Positions 22,813-34,236 of a DNA stretch of 64,000 nt are shown piece by piece. Every line of letters starts with the position of its first letter. Position 1 is the stretch's first letter. The notes beneath the pieces are model-generated. The model did not search any database. It worked only from the letters and a program-made list of their open reading frames with translations, and was not told the DNA's origin. Source of the stretch: Lutjanus erythropterus (Eukaryota > Chordata > Actinopteri > Lutjaniformes > Lutjanidae); the NCBI GenBank assembly GCA_020091685.1, contig CM034607.1, positions 12,037,884 through 12,101,883 of the forward strand, given 5' to 3'. The position numbers and the translations under genes were made by a program.

Positions 22813-24155
22813 CTTCTGTTCAATCTGAAGTGCTATAAAAATCCAAAGTCTTTGTCTCTTCCTTCCAGAGGACAGGAGAGTGAGACGTGTTCATCAAGGT
22901 TTCTGTGCGACACTTGTTGTGTGCCAGGAGGCGCAGCGGTCACAGGGGGTGCAGGGGCACAGATGGCAGCGCAGGTGTGGAGATGCCACCACATCAAGCA
23001 CAGTCATCAACCCCATCTAAACACACTCTGGTGTGCGCCCATTTCCACACACACTCGCACACATTTTGCATCAGATCAGATGACTTGCAAGCTATGACTT
23101 TATAATCCTTTTCTCTCTGTGTCGGCTTCTCTACATCTGACAGGAAGCCGAGCTGTCAGCAGAGCTGTTCTGTTAATAATTAAATCTAAAGTTGAGTCGC
23201 AGTGGCCGTAGTTCTGACACATTAAACATTGATTTTGAGAGTAAATGCATCTTTTATGATAACATGTAACAATCCCCTTCTGTCCTTCTTTACTTTCACA
23301 TCAGCATTGGATGACAGCTTTCCCAGAGCAGAGATTTTTTCGAGCGTTCCTTTTCCAGCATATCACTTGTTTGTCATTTGAACTGGCAAGCATGGAGGAG
23401 TAAACAAAACAAGACAGCTTGAATGATACCCCGAATTGGCGTCGCATGGGAGAAGTTAAAGTGGATGTTTGGAAAGTGACAGCTCTCCTGCTTGACACTT
23501 AAATATTTTGCATTCTTCTTGGAGTACATGTGTTTTTTAAACAATGAATGATGTTCCGTGTCCCTGTTTTTGTCAAGGGTGTCCTCTTTTACAAGAAAAC
23601 TTTCTTCAGTCTACCCATTTAGGCATTCATGCCTATAATTCACTTATTTAAATATATATAATAGTAACAATTGATATGAAATTCCAGTAGGTCTTTAAGT
23701 GGTGATACTTACACAAGCTGTGTTGGTCTCATTAAAGATATTCTTGACCCCTCACCGAGATAATCATAGCAGCAAATGGAGCCCTGTACAGTAAAGTGTG
23801 TGTGTACTGATAGCAGTAACAGCATTTATAAACCACTGTACTGGATTAATTACCAAAAAGAGTGCTCTTCATGCTGAATTCCTAAGAGAACGGGGTGATT
23901 TGGTTCATAATGAGGCTTGCTCATTACAATGACAAGTCCTCACGGCTCATCAGCCTGACTTTGAGAAGGCAAACTCAAGTGTCGAGTCTGCAGCCTTAAT
24001 GTAAGCTTTTATCAATATCAAATTAACAATAAAAGCACAGTGACAACTGTGAGGTCTTAGAAGTTTAAACTCCTAATTTAGGGGTGTCACATATTAGTAT
24101 TCTGCCATTGTCAGCAATTCATTGTCGATCCGTCCATCTTGTTTCACAGTTATCA
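22813..24155. other. Noncoding sequence, partly enhancer-like
   Basis: The segment 22900-23060 is GC-richer with a CA patch. The segment about 23850-24020 (TTAATTACC, CTCATTACAATGAC, GCCTTAATGTAAGC) has the even texture of conserved noncoding DNA. No exon is supported. The enhancer remark is inference only. Confidence 0.3.
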
Positions 24156-24459
24156 GTGTGTGATAGTGTTGTAGTATTTGAGATCAGTCTTGGTCTCAAG
24201 ACCAGTTTTTCAAGGTCTCAGTCTAAGAATTGACAACTTTTGTTCATTCTTGTCTCAGTCTCAGACAAAAAGGACTCAGGATTTCATTTCAAGGCCAGTC
24301 TGGACCACAACTCCCTGCTTCAAATGCAACCAATAACGTCACTCATTTCTAATCTGCTATTCTTATTAATGTTCATGGCTGTTCACCCTCCCTGCCCTTC
24401 TTTACACTTTACACTCAAACAAAGTGAATAAGGGAGACAGGAGAGGAAGATATGGCTGA

Positions 24460-24705
24460 CTTGGGAGGAGATCTCCACCAAAATTTGGCGACCTAAACAA
24501 CAAAGAGTTCATCCGTGAAACAGCTTCCAAAAGCAAACACACAGCAGTATGTAAATTCTGCAATGCAATGTTTACTGAGAGGGCTGGGACCATGTCAAAC
24601 TTTTATTGGCACGTAGAAAGAAAGCATGAGAAAAGAGTAAGGACTCAATTATTCCCTCAAATAGACACATACACAGACCTCTGCACACAAAATGGTGCCC
24701 ATTAG
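24460..24705 (+). pseudogene. BED-type zinc finger, remnant of hAT transposase N-terminus
   Basis: An open stretch of 81 codons ends at a TAG (24703-24705). It contains VCKFC (Cys codons 24550 and 24559), then WHVERKHEK (His codons 24610 and 24625), giving CX2CX16HX4H with an aromatic FYW just before the first His. This is the BED finger found at the N-terminus of hAT transposases and of ZBED host proteins, which binds DNA. A plausible ATG at 24452 opens a different frame (MADLGG...) that stops at 24494, so at least one frameshift separates start and finger. No catalytic region follows. Position inside a TIR-bounded element argues for transposon origin, not a domesticated gene. Confidence 0.85.
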
Positions 24706-24938
24706 TTCTGTTCACTACTTTCTGGAGTTTGCTTAGAGGAGATGCGCATTAGATCAGAGTCTGTAGTGACTGCATGGACAAGTCCTCTGAAAGAAAGAAG
24801 ACGAAGAAGAAGAAAGGGTATTTGTGCCGATATCACGCTCATTGGCCATTTTGAGTGACAGTTGCTGCTTTCAAATGGAACTGGTGAACTCATAGTTACT
24901 ACATGGTAATGCAGTAATGAATGAACGTGAATTCAGAG

Positions 24939-24967
24939 CTTCTTGTAGTCATAAATACTACAAGAAG
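24939..24967. repeat. Perfect 11-bp hairpin
   Basis: CTTCTTGTAGT (24939-24949) pairs exactly with ACTACAAGAAG (24957-24967) around a 7-base loop, inside the hAT remnant. It may be the core of a smaller palindromic insertion. Confidence 0.9.
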
Positions 24968-25609
24968 AGCACATTCATATAAAATCTTCTTGTGAACACG
25001 GTAAAAGTGGAAGAGTTGCAAGTTTAGTTGTATTGTTTACATTCAGTACCTCCAAAGTGACCAACCTCCAGATTAATTATGTGGCATGAAACCAGTTTAT
25101 ACCAGCTGAAGTGATTAGTTAAGTTATGTTTTATGAAATTATGACAAAACTTGCTGGAGAAGCAGTCCTGCTTAGGCAATTTTTAAGAGAAAAACGATCA
25201 TAAGAACTTTCTCAGCTTCCCTGTGGACTTAGCTCCGTCTGAAGGAAAATTTCCTGCCACTGGAGACAAGGACGGTGAGGAGGAGGATGACGAGTTGTAA
25301 AACAATCTGGCGCGAACTCACCACCAGCTCACAGCAAGGAAGAGGCTCAGTCTGTCCCTGTGTCCACGATCCAGTCTGTCGACCCCTGGCAGTGCAAAAA
25401 GTCCACTATTTCTTTAGTCTGTGTGTCTCCGCAACCCGAATTTCATGTGTGTGTCTTTTGCTTGTGCTCAGTTGTTTGTTAAAGGGGTTGGACACTATAG
25501 TTTACACCAATGTACATCAATGTTGCTGTGGTACCACTCCTTCATTTGGGTGAGAGAACGAGAGACAGCACTTGGTCTCGGTCTTGTCTTGACGGTCACT
25601 GGTGTGTGA

Positions 25610-27230
25610 GAAACTGAAACACATAAATAACATAATAGGTTGAGCAGAGTGCCAATATACTGTATGTGACTGCCAAACTAATAGGCCAAGACACTTGATA
25701 CCATCACTTCTCATCTTCACTGTGCGATAATGCAAAGAAATTTGTAATAACAATCTGCAGAAAACGCTCGGCGAGCATGCACACATGCTTTAACATAGTA
25801 CTGTACTGAAATATGAACTCTGGCGTGTTAAGCACTTTGCCTAATGACTATTAAATGCCCTCCAACAGCTTGCTGGAAACACGGCACATATTACAAGTTC
25901 ATGAAAATATATTGGAAGCAGGAGTGAAAGGGGACAGTGTAACCACTGTGCTGTTTTCCCTTCATCTCAGGCCAAGTTCCTAAGCTGCAAGAATAAAGGA
26001 GAGAAAATCACCCAATGGCCTTTAGTTCATAAAATGGCCTGTGTCAGGGCGCTGTTTCCAACTTGATGCCATTTATAACAAACAGAAACCTGTAAAACTG
26101 TCCCTCCACCTTAATCAAAACTGGATTAAACGTCTGTCTGTGACTATATAGGCGCTGAACACCTGCAGAGAAGATTACGGTTTGTGGCTCACACAATGCT
26201 AAGAAGATATTCTCTTTTCTACTTTGTTAGTCAGCCTCCACCAGAGTCTGCCTTTATCTTTGTACCTCAATCTTTCAACCTCCCATCTTCCTCCTTTATG
26301 ATCCATTTCTCCCTGTCACGCCTCTGCTCTTTGGAAATCTTTCTGTCTATACTGTATGTACAGTAGTGCTCAGTTATGTCTGTATGTGTACTATACAGGT
26401 CTTATTGTTGTGTCACATAGCAACCACAGTAGGCGTTATCCTGGACTTCCACTTGCTGTGTGAAAATAATAGTTATATTTCTAACAACCAGACAGAGAAA
26501 CAAACACCTAATAAAGTCTAGCTTTAGTGTGGGTGGAGGGTCAGCAGAGTAATATTACAAGTTAAAAGGTGTAGTCATATTTCTTATCTTTGTTGCCATA
26601 TGTATTAATCATATATGACATGTTGTACTTTGAAAAGGATAAGAATAATTAAAATCGTTCTATCAGATAGTTAGAAGTAGTAAAAGTTGAAAATTCAATA
26701 TCCTCTATAGTTCTACATCTGTTAAAGTTTGATTTTCAGTTTTAATCCAGAAATTAAATTCAACTTAAACTTGCCCACTAACTTAAATTAAGACCTTTTA
26801 GCACAGCCAGGGTGAAACGTCCGAGCTCTGTTCCAGAAATGAGAAATCCTTGTTCGAAATTACACTGACATTTGTAATCAGGCAAATTGCGCAAAATCCA
26901 GCTGCACAAATAATACCACAGAAAGAAGAAATAAAATTTCCTAACAGTTCAAGTCAGCTGGGGCGTAAATGCCAACATGACAGACTGAGTCCTGTCAGCT
27001 GGCCAGTGATGAGAATGGATCAGGGCAGAGGAAAGATTATACCTTAAAAGTTGGAGGGATGACTTTTGAATAGGGCATATTATAGTAGCAGTGAGCTCTG
27101 TAGGTCAGAGATAAAGGACCAACAGTTACAATGTCTTACAATACACAACTTAACATAACTTTCTGGCCACTGTTGGGGCAGCATAAACAAGGTATAAACA
27201 TAAGGATGAACTATTATTGTCACATTTGTT
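25610..27230. other. Unannotated noncoding sequence, partly enhancer-like
   Basis: The segments about 25820-26060 and 26800-27050 are repeat-free and evenly composed, with TAAT cores. The segment 26180-26350 is CT-rich. Frames of 60-89 codons show no domain. Confidence 0.35.
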
Positions 27231-27330
27231 TTTAAAGGACTAATGTGTAGGATTTAGTGACATTTAGCAGTGAGATTACAGACTGCAAACATCTTGTTTC
27301 TCCTCCCTGTTCCAAGCATGTATGATAACC
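27231..27330 (+). repeat. Interspersed repeat family R1, copy 2 (5' part)
   Basis: TTTAAAGGACTAATGTGTAG, GATTTAGTGACATTTAGCAG, TGAGATTACAGACTGCAA and TTCCAAGCATGTATGATAA match the first third of the family. It is truncated at its 3' side. Confidence 0.7.
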
Positions 27331-28142
27331 TTTAGTTTGAGTTTACTTTACTACAGGTCCAGTAGTATTCGAGGTTAGCTGCAGACAAGCCTCAGATTTG
27401 TTGATCACTCACACACTCACCTACGCACACGTTCACACCACACCACGTTTCCACCACTGCGAGAGATACCGCCGCCTGCACCTGCACTGACAGAGACTGA
27501 GGGTTGTTGTTTTTTTTGCATTTGAGACAGAGGACAGACACAGTCTACTATTAGTAGAACACATTTCAAGTTTTTACTTTTTATCACAGTTAATTAGTCT
27601 GAGCGTCTGTTTTCAGTTTAAGCTCAAATCAGCACAGAAATGAGCCTTTATTCTGTGGAAACGTCGAGGTCAAAGTTTGTGATGTAATTAGCCTCTTCCA
27701 GTCAACAAGAGCTGTGACCAGTTTGGCCACCAGAGGGTCTGTTATTATCACCTGGAAGTGCTCTACAAGCGTGTTTATGTTTCCCTGTTGCTGGTCTCCT
27801 CTTGGTCTTCCTTCTGCCTCACCTCTGTCTTCCTCCGTCTCTTCCGCCCCCGGCATCCCCCCCTCCCCACACCACCCTTGCTTCTCCATCTTCCCTCCAA
27901 GCCCTATTGATTCCTTCGATTGTGGCAGGTGATGGCAGAGTGTTGTTTGCCATGAGATAATTGTCTCATCATTGGCGCTGTGATGAGTGCTCCACTCCCC
28001 CCTGCTTATTTATTTATTAATGTGATGTGTCACCTGCTCCACACTCGAGAGGGAGAGCCAGGCAGGTTAAACAACTGCAGAGCCGTCCCTCATCGATTAG
28101 CGAGGGTGGGGAGGGAGGGAGGAGGAGTGCTTCGGGGTCAAA
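27331..28142. other. Noncoding sequence with a pyrimidine-rich tract
   Basis: A C/T-rich tract lies at about 27785-27900, and a short G-rich patch (GGGTGGGGAGGGAGGGAGG) just before the open frame that follows could form a G-quadruplex. Frames of 72-86 codons on opposite strands mirror the pyrimidine tract. Confidence 0.5.
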
Positions 28143-28655
28143 ATGCGGCGTCCAGAATACATATGTGAAATCAGTGGAATGGAAGAGCGATTTACTGGGG
28201 AATGGAGGCAGGATCAACCCCCTCATGCTTGTGAGGTTATTCCAGTCATAAAAGTATGGAATGGTTTTATTACTGTATTGATTGGACAAATTGTGCTGCA
28301 TCAACTAAGTGAGAAACAAGACACCAAATGGGGTGATGTGTTGTTTTGCCGACTGGTGCTTATTGCTTGTTTGGTTTCTGGTCATCCAAGACAGACTAGT
28401 TTAAGATTTCAACAGTTTATCGATGAGCATACATGCTGTCATAGTCCATTTTGGACTGATTATGGAGGAACCGATTTTCTCCAGAATCATTTGGATTCAT
28501 GTCACGCTGGTGTGAATTCTCTGGTTACAGCGCATGAGCTCAGTGGTTGCCGTCGTTGCTGCCGCCTGGCAACATCGATGTTCTCTGTTTTGGATACATG
28601 GCAGCAGGGCACAACGCCGCCTACACCACAGGCTGCTGCTATCCACCTACTGTAA
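28143..28655 (+). other. Unrecognised 170-codon open frame
   Basis: This is the longest open frame in the window not caused by a simple repeat. It starts at an ATG with A at -3 and ends at TAA. Composition is protein-like (mixed charge, several Cys and His near the C-terminal half, for example HTCCHS and CRRCCR), with no homopolymer bias. I recognise no family, see no signal peptide, and see no splice or polyadenylation context that would settle it. A frame this long can arise by chance in 64 kb over six frames. It could also be an exon fused to flanking intron, or part of an unfamiliar repeat. Confidence 0.2.
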
Positions 28656-30929
28656 TTTCATCACGCAGCTTAAGAGTGGGATGTAGCTTAAAATAGAGGA
28701 AAAGCTCACCAATATGACACAATTACCAGTGATACAGCAAGTTTATCGAACTTCAATAGGCATTGAAGTAATATTTTCTGTCAGTGACTGAATATTTTAA
28801 CAATGATGGATAAAATATAAATGCCGTCCTTCATTTTGACAGATTAAAGCTATAAAAGCTGTTTTTAACTGGTTATGAAAGAATCTGAGTTTAATATTGA
28901 TGCCTCTATTCGACCTACATAAGCAAACGCAATTATCAGAGAGAACATCGCCTGTGTCTATATAGTTTTTCTTAATGCTTGCCTGTGAAATCAGATGAAA
29001 CAAGTGTCTGTTTACCTTTTCCTTGACAAAGTTAGAGCAAATACTATGTTAGCAAGTTAAAAAGAAGCAGGAGAAGATTATTTTATTTTTGGGGAAAAAA
29101 TGTGGAAACACTACCAATTTTGTCCACAGGAGGCTCCAAAATCAGTACAATCTGAGAATTCCTTGTAGTAGCTTTAAAACACTGAGGGTGATCTACCATA
29201 ACGAGTGGTTGTGTCATTTGCAGCAAAAGAGAGATCACTGGGAGCCAAATAAAATATATATGGTAGATGGAGAGCCCTTCAGACAAATAATCACAGGCTC
29301 ACTACAGGGACATCATATATTTCAAGTAAAAGACCTCCTTTAAAAAAAACTTTAAGGGAGGGAAAAGATCAAACAAACTCTTCTGGAGGGAAAGAGTGAC
29401 TGTCCCTGACTGGCTTGGTGCAGCCACGGACTTACTTTGAGCAATATGCATGGGAATTAATAACAATCTAATGTATTTTCATATATTTCTTGCTTTTGCA
29501 CTGATAGTCTGAATAAGTCCCTATATTTGGTGGTAGTCACTGAGAAGGTGTGAAAGGTTGCTTGCGAGAAAAGTTGCTAAGATGGCAAAAGTGAGTCCAG
29601 TAACTGTGATTCGATTGATAAACAAGGTGAAAAGAGAGGGACTGACACAGTGGAGGATGACGGACAAGCAATTAAATAAAACTATATTCATCAGCCAGAT
29701 GCATCGCTTTGTGTTGTCAGCAGATCTTCACTGTTGACATGAGAAGTGGCCGCACGGTCAGTGTCTGTTCATCTTTTCTTTCTGTGCACTTATAAATGCA
29801 TTATCTATAAGTTTGTTCTGTAATAATAAAAGTTATTGTGATTGAGTTATTTTTGAAAATGAAACGCTATTAAATCGGCTATGACTTTGAAGCAGATGTT
29901 GCGCACAGACAGCTTCTCTTCATTGATCTTTACTGGGAGGTCAGTAACATTAGCTCCTGTATTGTTTCCATTATTGTAGTTTCCATGGTCACATTATGAG
30001 CCATGATGGCAAGTTGAAAAACTTGAATGCTCATACAATCCTTGCTGCCCATCTCCCATCGTGTTTACAGTGTCAACAATGAAGACACAGACAGCAACCA
30101 CTTTCTGCGTGAGTATATGGATTCAGAAAACAAGTAAGCCCCAGCATCGCAAACACACCCACCAGTTGTCCTCGCATCAGCTCACAGAATAACTGCTGGG
30201 TCGCCGCACATTCATTCACCAGCGGAAGAAGTTCAGTTCGTTCAAAGAGTGACAGCTGGTTAGCTTCCCATCCCCTGGCAATGAGCCACAAAGTCTGTCG
30301 TTCATAGTCTACTCAACTTCCACTCCAAAATCCACTGTCAGACCATCCGTTCCCTGGAACCGATTTAATTACATGAAGTAGTTACACTCCAGCACTTACA
30401 GTCCCCTACTAGACATTTGTGTGAAAGTTTGTCATGATTACCGTATGAAGTCTTGAGTTATGGCAGTGATAACTTGCCTTTCCAGATAGAGTGTGTCTGA
30501 AACCATCCTCTGAGATTAAGGGGCATTTGAAAGACCCCGCTGTCTGATTTATTCTCAAAAATTATTAATAGGTCAATCTGCAATTAGATGTATTTCCAAA
30601 TGTACCCATTAGGCCTATTGCAGTATTTTGTTATTGTTATGCAAAATGTTTGAAAATCTTTATGACCTTAACTTTCTGTATTTTTGCTATATTTAGCGGG
30701 GACATAAAAAGGTCCTGGAGTCCATCTGTACTTCACTGCAACAAGTTGAACAATTAAAGGTGGGCAAAGATTAGATTTTCTCGGGGTCTTCAGATACAGA
30801 CAGTCTCTCCTGCTTGTGAGATTACAACACTCATAGCATGTGATACCAAAGACAGAACATTTCTCGCTATCATACAGTGAATACTACATGATCTCTGCTC
30901 AGAACATGACTGCAATGGACAAAGAATAA
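28656..30929. other. Unannotated noncoding sequence
   Basis: Several 67-95 codon frames occur on both strands, and the two at 29083-29343 overlap fully. The segment 29890-30430 has repeat-like texture and a 72-codon minus frame, but I could not match it to a family. No gene is supported. Confidence 0.5.
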
Positions 30930-31400
30930 TACACTTCATTCTGGTTTGAATTAACCTCACTGAATATTTTTATTACAAATAATAAAATGCCTCTCTTTGT
31001 TTCTGAGATAATTATTAAGTTGAAGCATTGTGTTTGTTTTTATTCATCCACCTAAACACACGTGCACACTCTCATAAATTGGATCTGTAGCGCTTGAAAT
31101 GCTCCTCACTTAGAAATAGATTTTTATCAGTCTGTACTCTGGGATGGATGGCCATGAAATGAAGAAATTATCTAAACGAGGCAACATTTCCCATCTGCTC
31201 CTCTGACATCTGAGAAACTGTTGATGTTGCAGCTCCTGCCATCAACCTTCCCTGATTAAAACATTAAATATCCAGATACAACAAACTCCTCTAATGTCCT
31301 CAGGCAAAGTACTGTACCTGGCAGCTGTGAGCAAGTGATGACAGTTTCAGTTGACACTGATTAGCAAACTGTTTTTCCACTGTATGTCTCCTTTATTACT
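30930..31400. other. Candidate conserved noncoding block
   Basis: Repeat-free, even-composition DNA with GATAATTATTAAG, GGGATGGATGGCCATGAAAT and TCCCTGATTAAAAC motifs, and no exon. It is enhancer-like by texture only. Confidence 0.25.
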
Positions 31401-32009
31401 ATAAATAACGTACAAAAAAGAGGATTCAGGGAAGACAAATTAAACTTGAGAGTGGGTGTTTATCCTGAATCCATTGTCACATCAGAAGATACCCTATCTT
31501 TTCTCTAAGCCTATTTGAATTACACTGAAATCATTCGGAGATGTTTGTTCCCAGTGGCGTGTTTTCTGTCTTTTTTCCACTTTGCAAGCGATCAGAGATC
31601 TTTATGGAGTGGTTTAGTAGAGGATTTGGCTTTGCTGATCCTTGCCCTGAGGTTGATCCAAGCTTTAGACACCAGTATTTTAGTTATTTTGGGTAGAGAG
31701 GGCAGGATGGTATTTACAGTAACAACAGTCAGACACGGTTGAACATTCTTGGTAAAAAAAACAAACAAAAATGTATGATTTTAATTTGAAATTAGAATAT
31801 ATTCCTGTAACGTAAATCTCTCTTGACAACTGATAATATGGAGGTATGGAAATGAATTAGAACAATATAATGTCTATATGCTAATGTAATCAGGACACAT
31901 TAATGCAAACGTATGGTACAATTTCCATACCAGACATAACATAACAGACTACACTGATCATTTTAGATTATATTAGGAGACTGGTTTTGTAACATTTATA
32001 TTTTCAGCA
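31401..32009. other. Unannotated noncoding sequence
   Basis: AT-rich. A 75-codon frame at 31515-31742 has no domain. Confidence 0.5.
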
Positions 32010-32450
32010 GTAGTTCAGGGAGGTTTAGGCACAAAAACTACTTGGTTAGATTTAGGAAAAGATTGTGGTTCAGGTTAAAATAATGTCATGTTTCAAATGT
32101 TATGCACCCAACAAAACTTAAGTTAACTTAAGTAAATAAGTCAATGCTGATTTTTGGTCCCGCGTGGCACACAAACCCCAGTCTCCTGTCTGAAAGTCCT
32201 GAGGTTTTTTTTTTGAGCCCATCCATTCACATCCCATTCTCATTCACAACTCATCATGTACCAACGTTTTATCACCAAAGAGGGATAAGTCCACACAAAG
32301 AGGAGGCGGGGTGGATTGATGGCTCAAACAAACAAACAGAGGACTTTCAACCAAGAGGATGAGGGTCATGTCCCACATGAAACCAAAATGTTAAAAGTTG
32401 CATAACGTGCGTAAGAATTATGTTAACACAACTTCTTACGAGTCGCCTCA
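32010..32450. mobile_element. Fold-back element of repeat family R3
   Basis: It begins with GGTTTAGGCACAAAAACTAC, TTGGTTAGATTTAGGAAAAG and a GGTTCAGGTTAAAATAATG block that I recognise from an abundant percomorph repeat. TGGTCCCGCGTGGCACACAA, TGAAAGTCCTGAGG and GAGCCCATCCATTCAC on the left are mirrored on the right by GTGGATTGATGGCTCAAAC, AGAGGACTTTCAACCA and CATGTCCCACATGAAACCA, with symmetry centred near 32275. The element is therefore largely palindromic. A related copy lies at 39960-40750. Confidence 0.7.
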
Positions 32451-32749
32451 GTGATGTCATGTGACAGAGGTAAAGTGACATAGTCTTATCCTAGAGTTTG
32501 TGTCTACACCTACCAAACTGTGGCAGTTTCACAACATTTACCATTTTAAAAACTGCTTTCTGTCAGAATCTCCTACAACTGCCAAAGGGTACCTTGTGCA
32601 TCAGTAAGAGATGCTGATGGGTCAGGACAAAATGTCAGTATGTGATGAGTTGGGAAGAGAACAGGTTGCTCCACTGTCAGTTGTTCGAAACTTTGGTTTA
32701 TGGATGAATTCCTGAAAAACTAGTGACTTTCTCATGATCTTGTACTTTG

Positions 32750-32942
32750 TGAATGGTGCTAATTAGCAAACGTTGGCATGCTAACATGCTGAACTAAGAT
32801 GAGGGACATAATAAACATCATACGTGCTGTTATTAACAGTTAACGCTGTTATTGTGAGCGTGTTAGCTGACATTAGCATTGGGCTCAGAGCACTGCTATA
32901 GGTACAGCCTCACAACCCCACTAGCATGGCTGTAGACTCTCA
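32750..32942 (+). repeat. Interspersed repeat with GCTAACATGCT and GCATGGCTGTAGACTC blocks
   Basis: GGTGCTAATTAGCAAACGTT, GGCATGCTAACATGCTGAAC, TGAGCGTGTTAGCTGACATT and CTAGCATGGCTGTAGACTCT occur in the order I recall from a very common percomorph repeat. There is only one copy here, so the call depends on memory. Confidence 0.7.
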
Positions 32943-33071
32943 GTCATGTTGTGTCGCGTTATCTTGCAAAATAAGTTCAAATACCTTGTTAAAATGGTGT
33001 ACATAGCTCTACACCTTGCCTTCATTTAGTATTAAATGATTCATGAACAGGCTGATAGTCCCCGCCCCGTG

Positions 33072-33089
33072 CCCCCCCCCCCCCCCCCC
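33072..33089 (+). repeat. Poly-C run (18 C)
   Basis: An uninterrupted C run preceded by CCCCGCCCCGTG. It can form an i-motif/G-quadruplex pair and may be unstable in length. Confidence 0.9.
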
Positions 33090-33219
33090 TGCACTTCACC
33101 TTGCCTTATCTTAGCTACACCTGGTTTCTCCTATGGGCTGGGCATTGCTGCTGATGATATGAATAGCATGGTAATAAGGTTAAAAATATGATTTTCACTG
33201 GAGGGGATCTTTAAGATTT

Positions 33220-33670
33220 GCTTACTGACATCATTTAACATTAAATGCATCCAAGGAATTACATTTTTAGCAGCTAAAGCCAGCTATTATTCCAGCTTAC
33301 TTTAAGAGGCCATTATCATTTCCTGTGACTGAACTCGGTATGCAAAATGCAAGAAATAAAACTTTACAACCCTCACAGTCCATAACATTCACTCCTGTTC
33401 AGGGAGGTAAACTTCTCCACTGAAATGCCAAACCTATCTCCTCATCTCAGCATCCGAAACAGTTTGAATCATTAGAGGAGAGGCTTTTCTGCTGTCAAGC
33501 AGCTCTCTGATTAGGGCCCTCTTCTCTCTGCTGATTGCTGGTGACAGAGTGGGTGAAAATATTCCTCCTGTCATCATAAGCGTTACTCCCTATCCTTAAC
33601 ACCAGTTATGGCGGGAACACGAGAACGGCAAATTAGCGCCTAGTGAAAGGACCACAAGAAGATGGAGTTG
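33220..33670. other. Candidate conserved noncoding block
   Basis: Repeat-free, with GGCCATTATCATTTCC, GTATGCAAAATGC and CAGCTCTCTGATTAGGG motifs and no open frame. It is enhancer-like by texture; inference only. Confidence 0.25.
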
Positions 33671-33903
33671 TAATTGTCAGTGCTTTTTTTCTTTGCATTT
33701 GTCCTAGCTTTTTTTTTCTTTTCTAATGTAATTCTGTTTGCTCATCTTTGTCCTGATTCTGAATCCAAGCTACAGATGATGCCGGCTGTCAAAACGGATG
33801 GGTACAGTAAAATTGTGAGGCACAAAACAGCACAATTCAGCAAAATTCTGAGTCGACAACAGTAAGAATAAGTGAAAAAAGTGAAATGAGACTCAGCACC
33901 AAC

Positions 33904-34236
33904 TATATTTCATGCAAAAAAGAAAACAGCTGTTGCACTAAAGTAATGAGATCATTTATCGTGTAAAAAAAGAAATCGCATCAGTTTTAGATAATTTTCC
34001 ATGTACAAAAAGGTTTTGTTTTTTCTGAAATTTATTAGATAAATTATGTAAAAAAAAAGGTTCTCTTTTTCTGAATAAATGAGATAATATTTAATGTAAA
34101 ACAAAGGAAATCAGATCAGTTTTTCTGTCTTAGCAAGATGTTTTTGCAGATAAAAATATTATCTGTTTTCCTGAAATTTATTAGATAATGCGTCATGTAA
34201 AAAAATTGAATTTAGACTGAATTTATGAGATACTCC
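33904..34236 (+). repeat. AT-rich minisatellite, about 46-bp unit, seven units
   Basis: Each unit reads roughly GATAATnnTTCATGTAAAAA, then a variable T/G-rich part, then CTGAAATTTATTA. GAT starts fall at 33950, 33990, 34038, 34083, 34138, 34184 and 34229, giving spacings of 40, 48, 45, 55, 46 and 45. The units are well diverged, so the array is old. Confidence 0.75.

Larger units (their letters stand above)
24164..25601 (+). mobile_element. hAT transposon remnant with BED zinc finger and perfect 8-bp target duplication
   Basis: GTGTGTGA occurs immediately before the left end (24156-24163) and immediately after the right end (25602-25609). The left end is TAGTGTTGTAG followed by AGTCTTGGTCTCAAGACC. 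The reverse complement of the right end is CAGTGACCGTC, followed by AAGACCGAGACCAAG. The shared YAGTG terminus, the mirrored GGTCTC-rich subterminal blocks and the 8-bp duplication are hallmarks of hAT elements. The interior of 1438 bp is too short for a full transposase, and only the N-terminal BED finger is recognisable, so the copy is internally deleted and dead. The duplication is low-complexity, so some chance of coincidence remains. Confidence 0.85.

Noticed and set aside
29890-30430. Possible coding remnant on the minus strand (72-codon frame)
   Set aside because: Repeat-like texture but no match to any family that I can name, and the frame is short.
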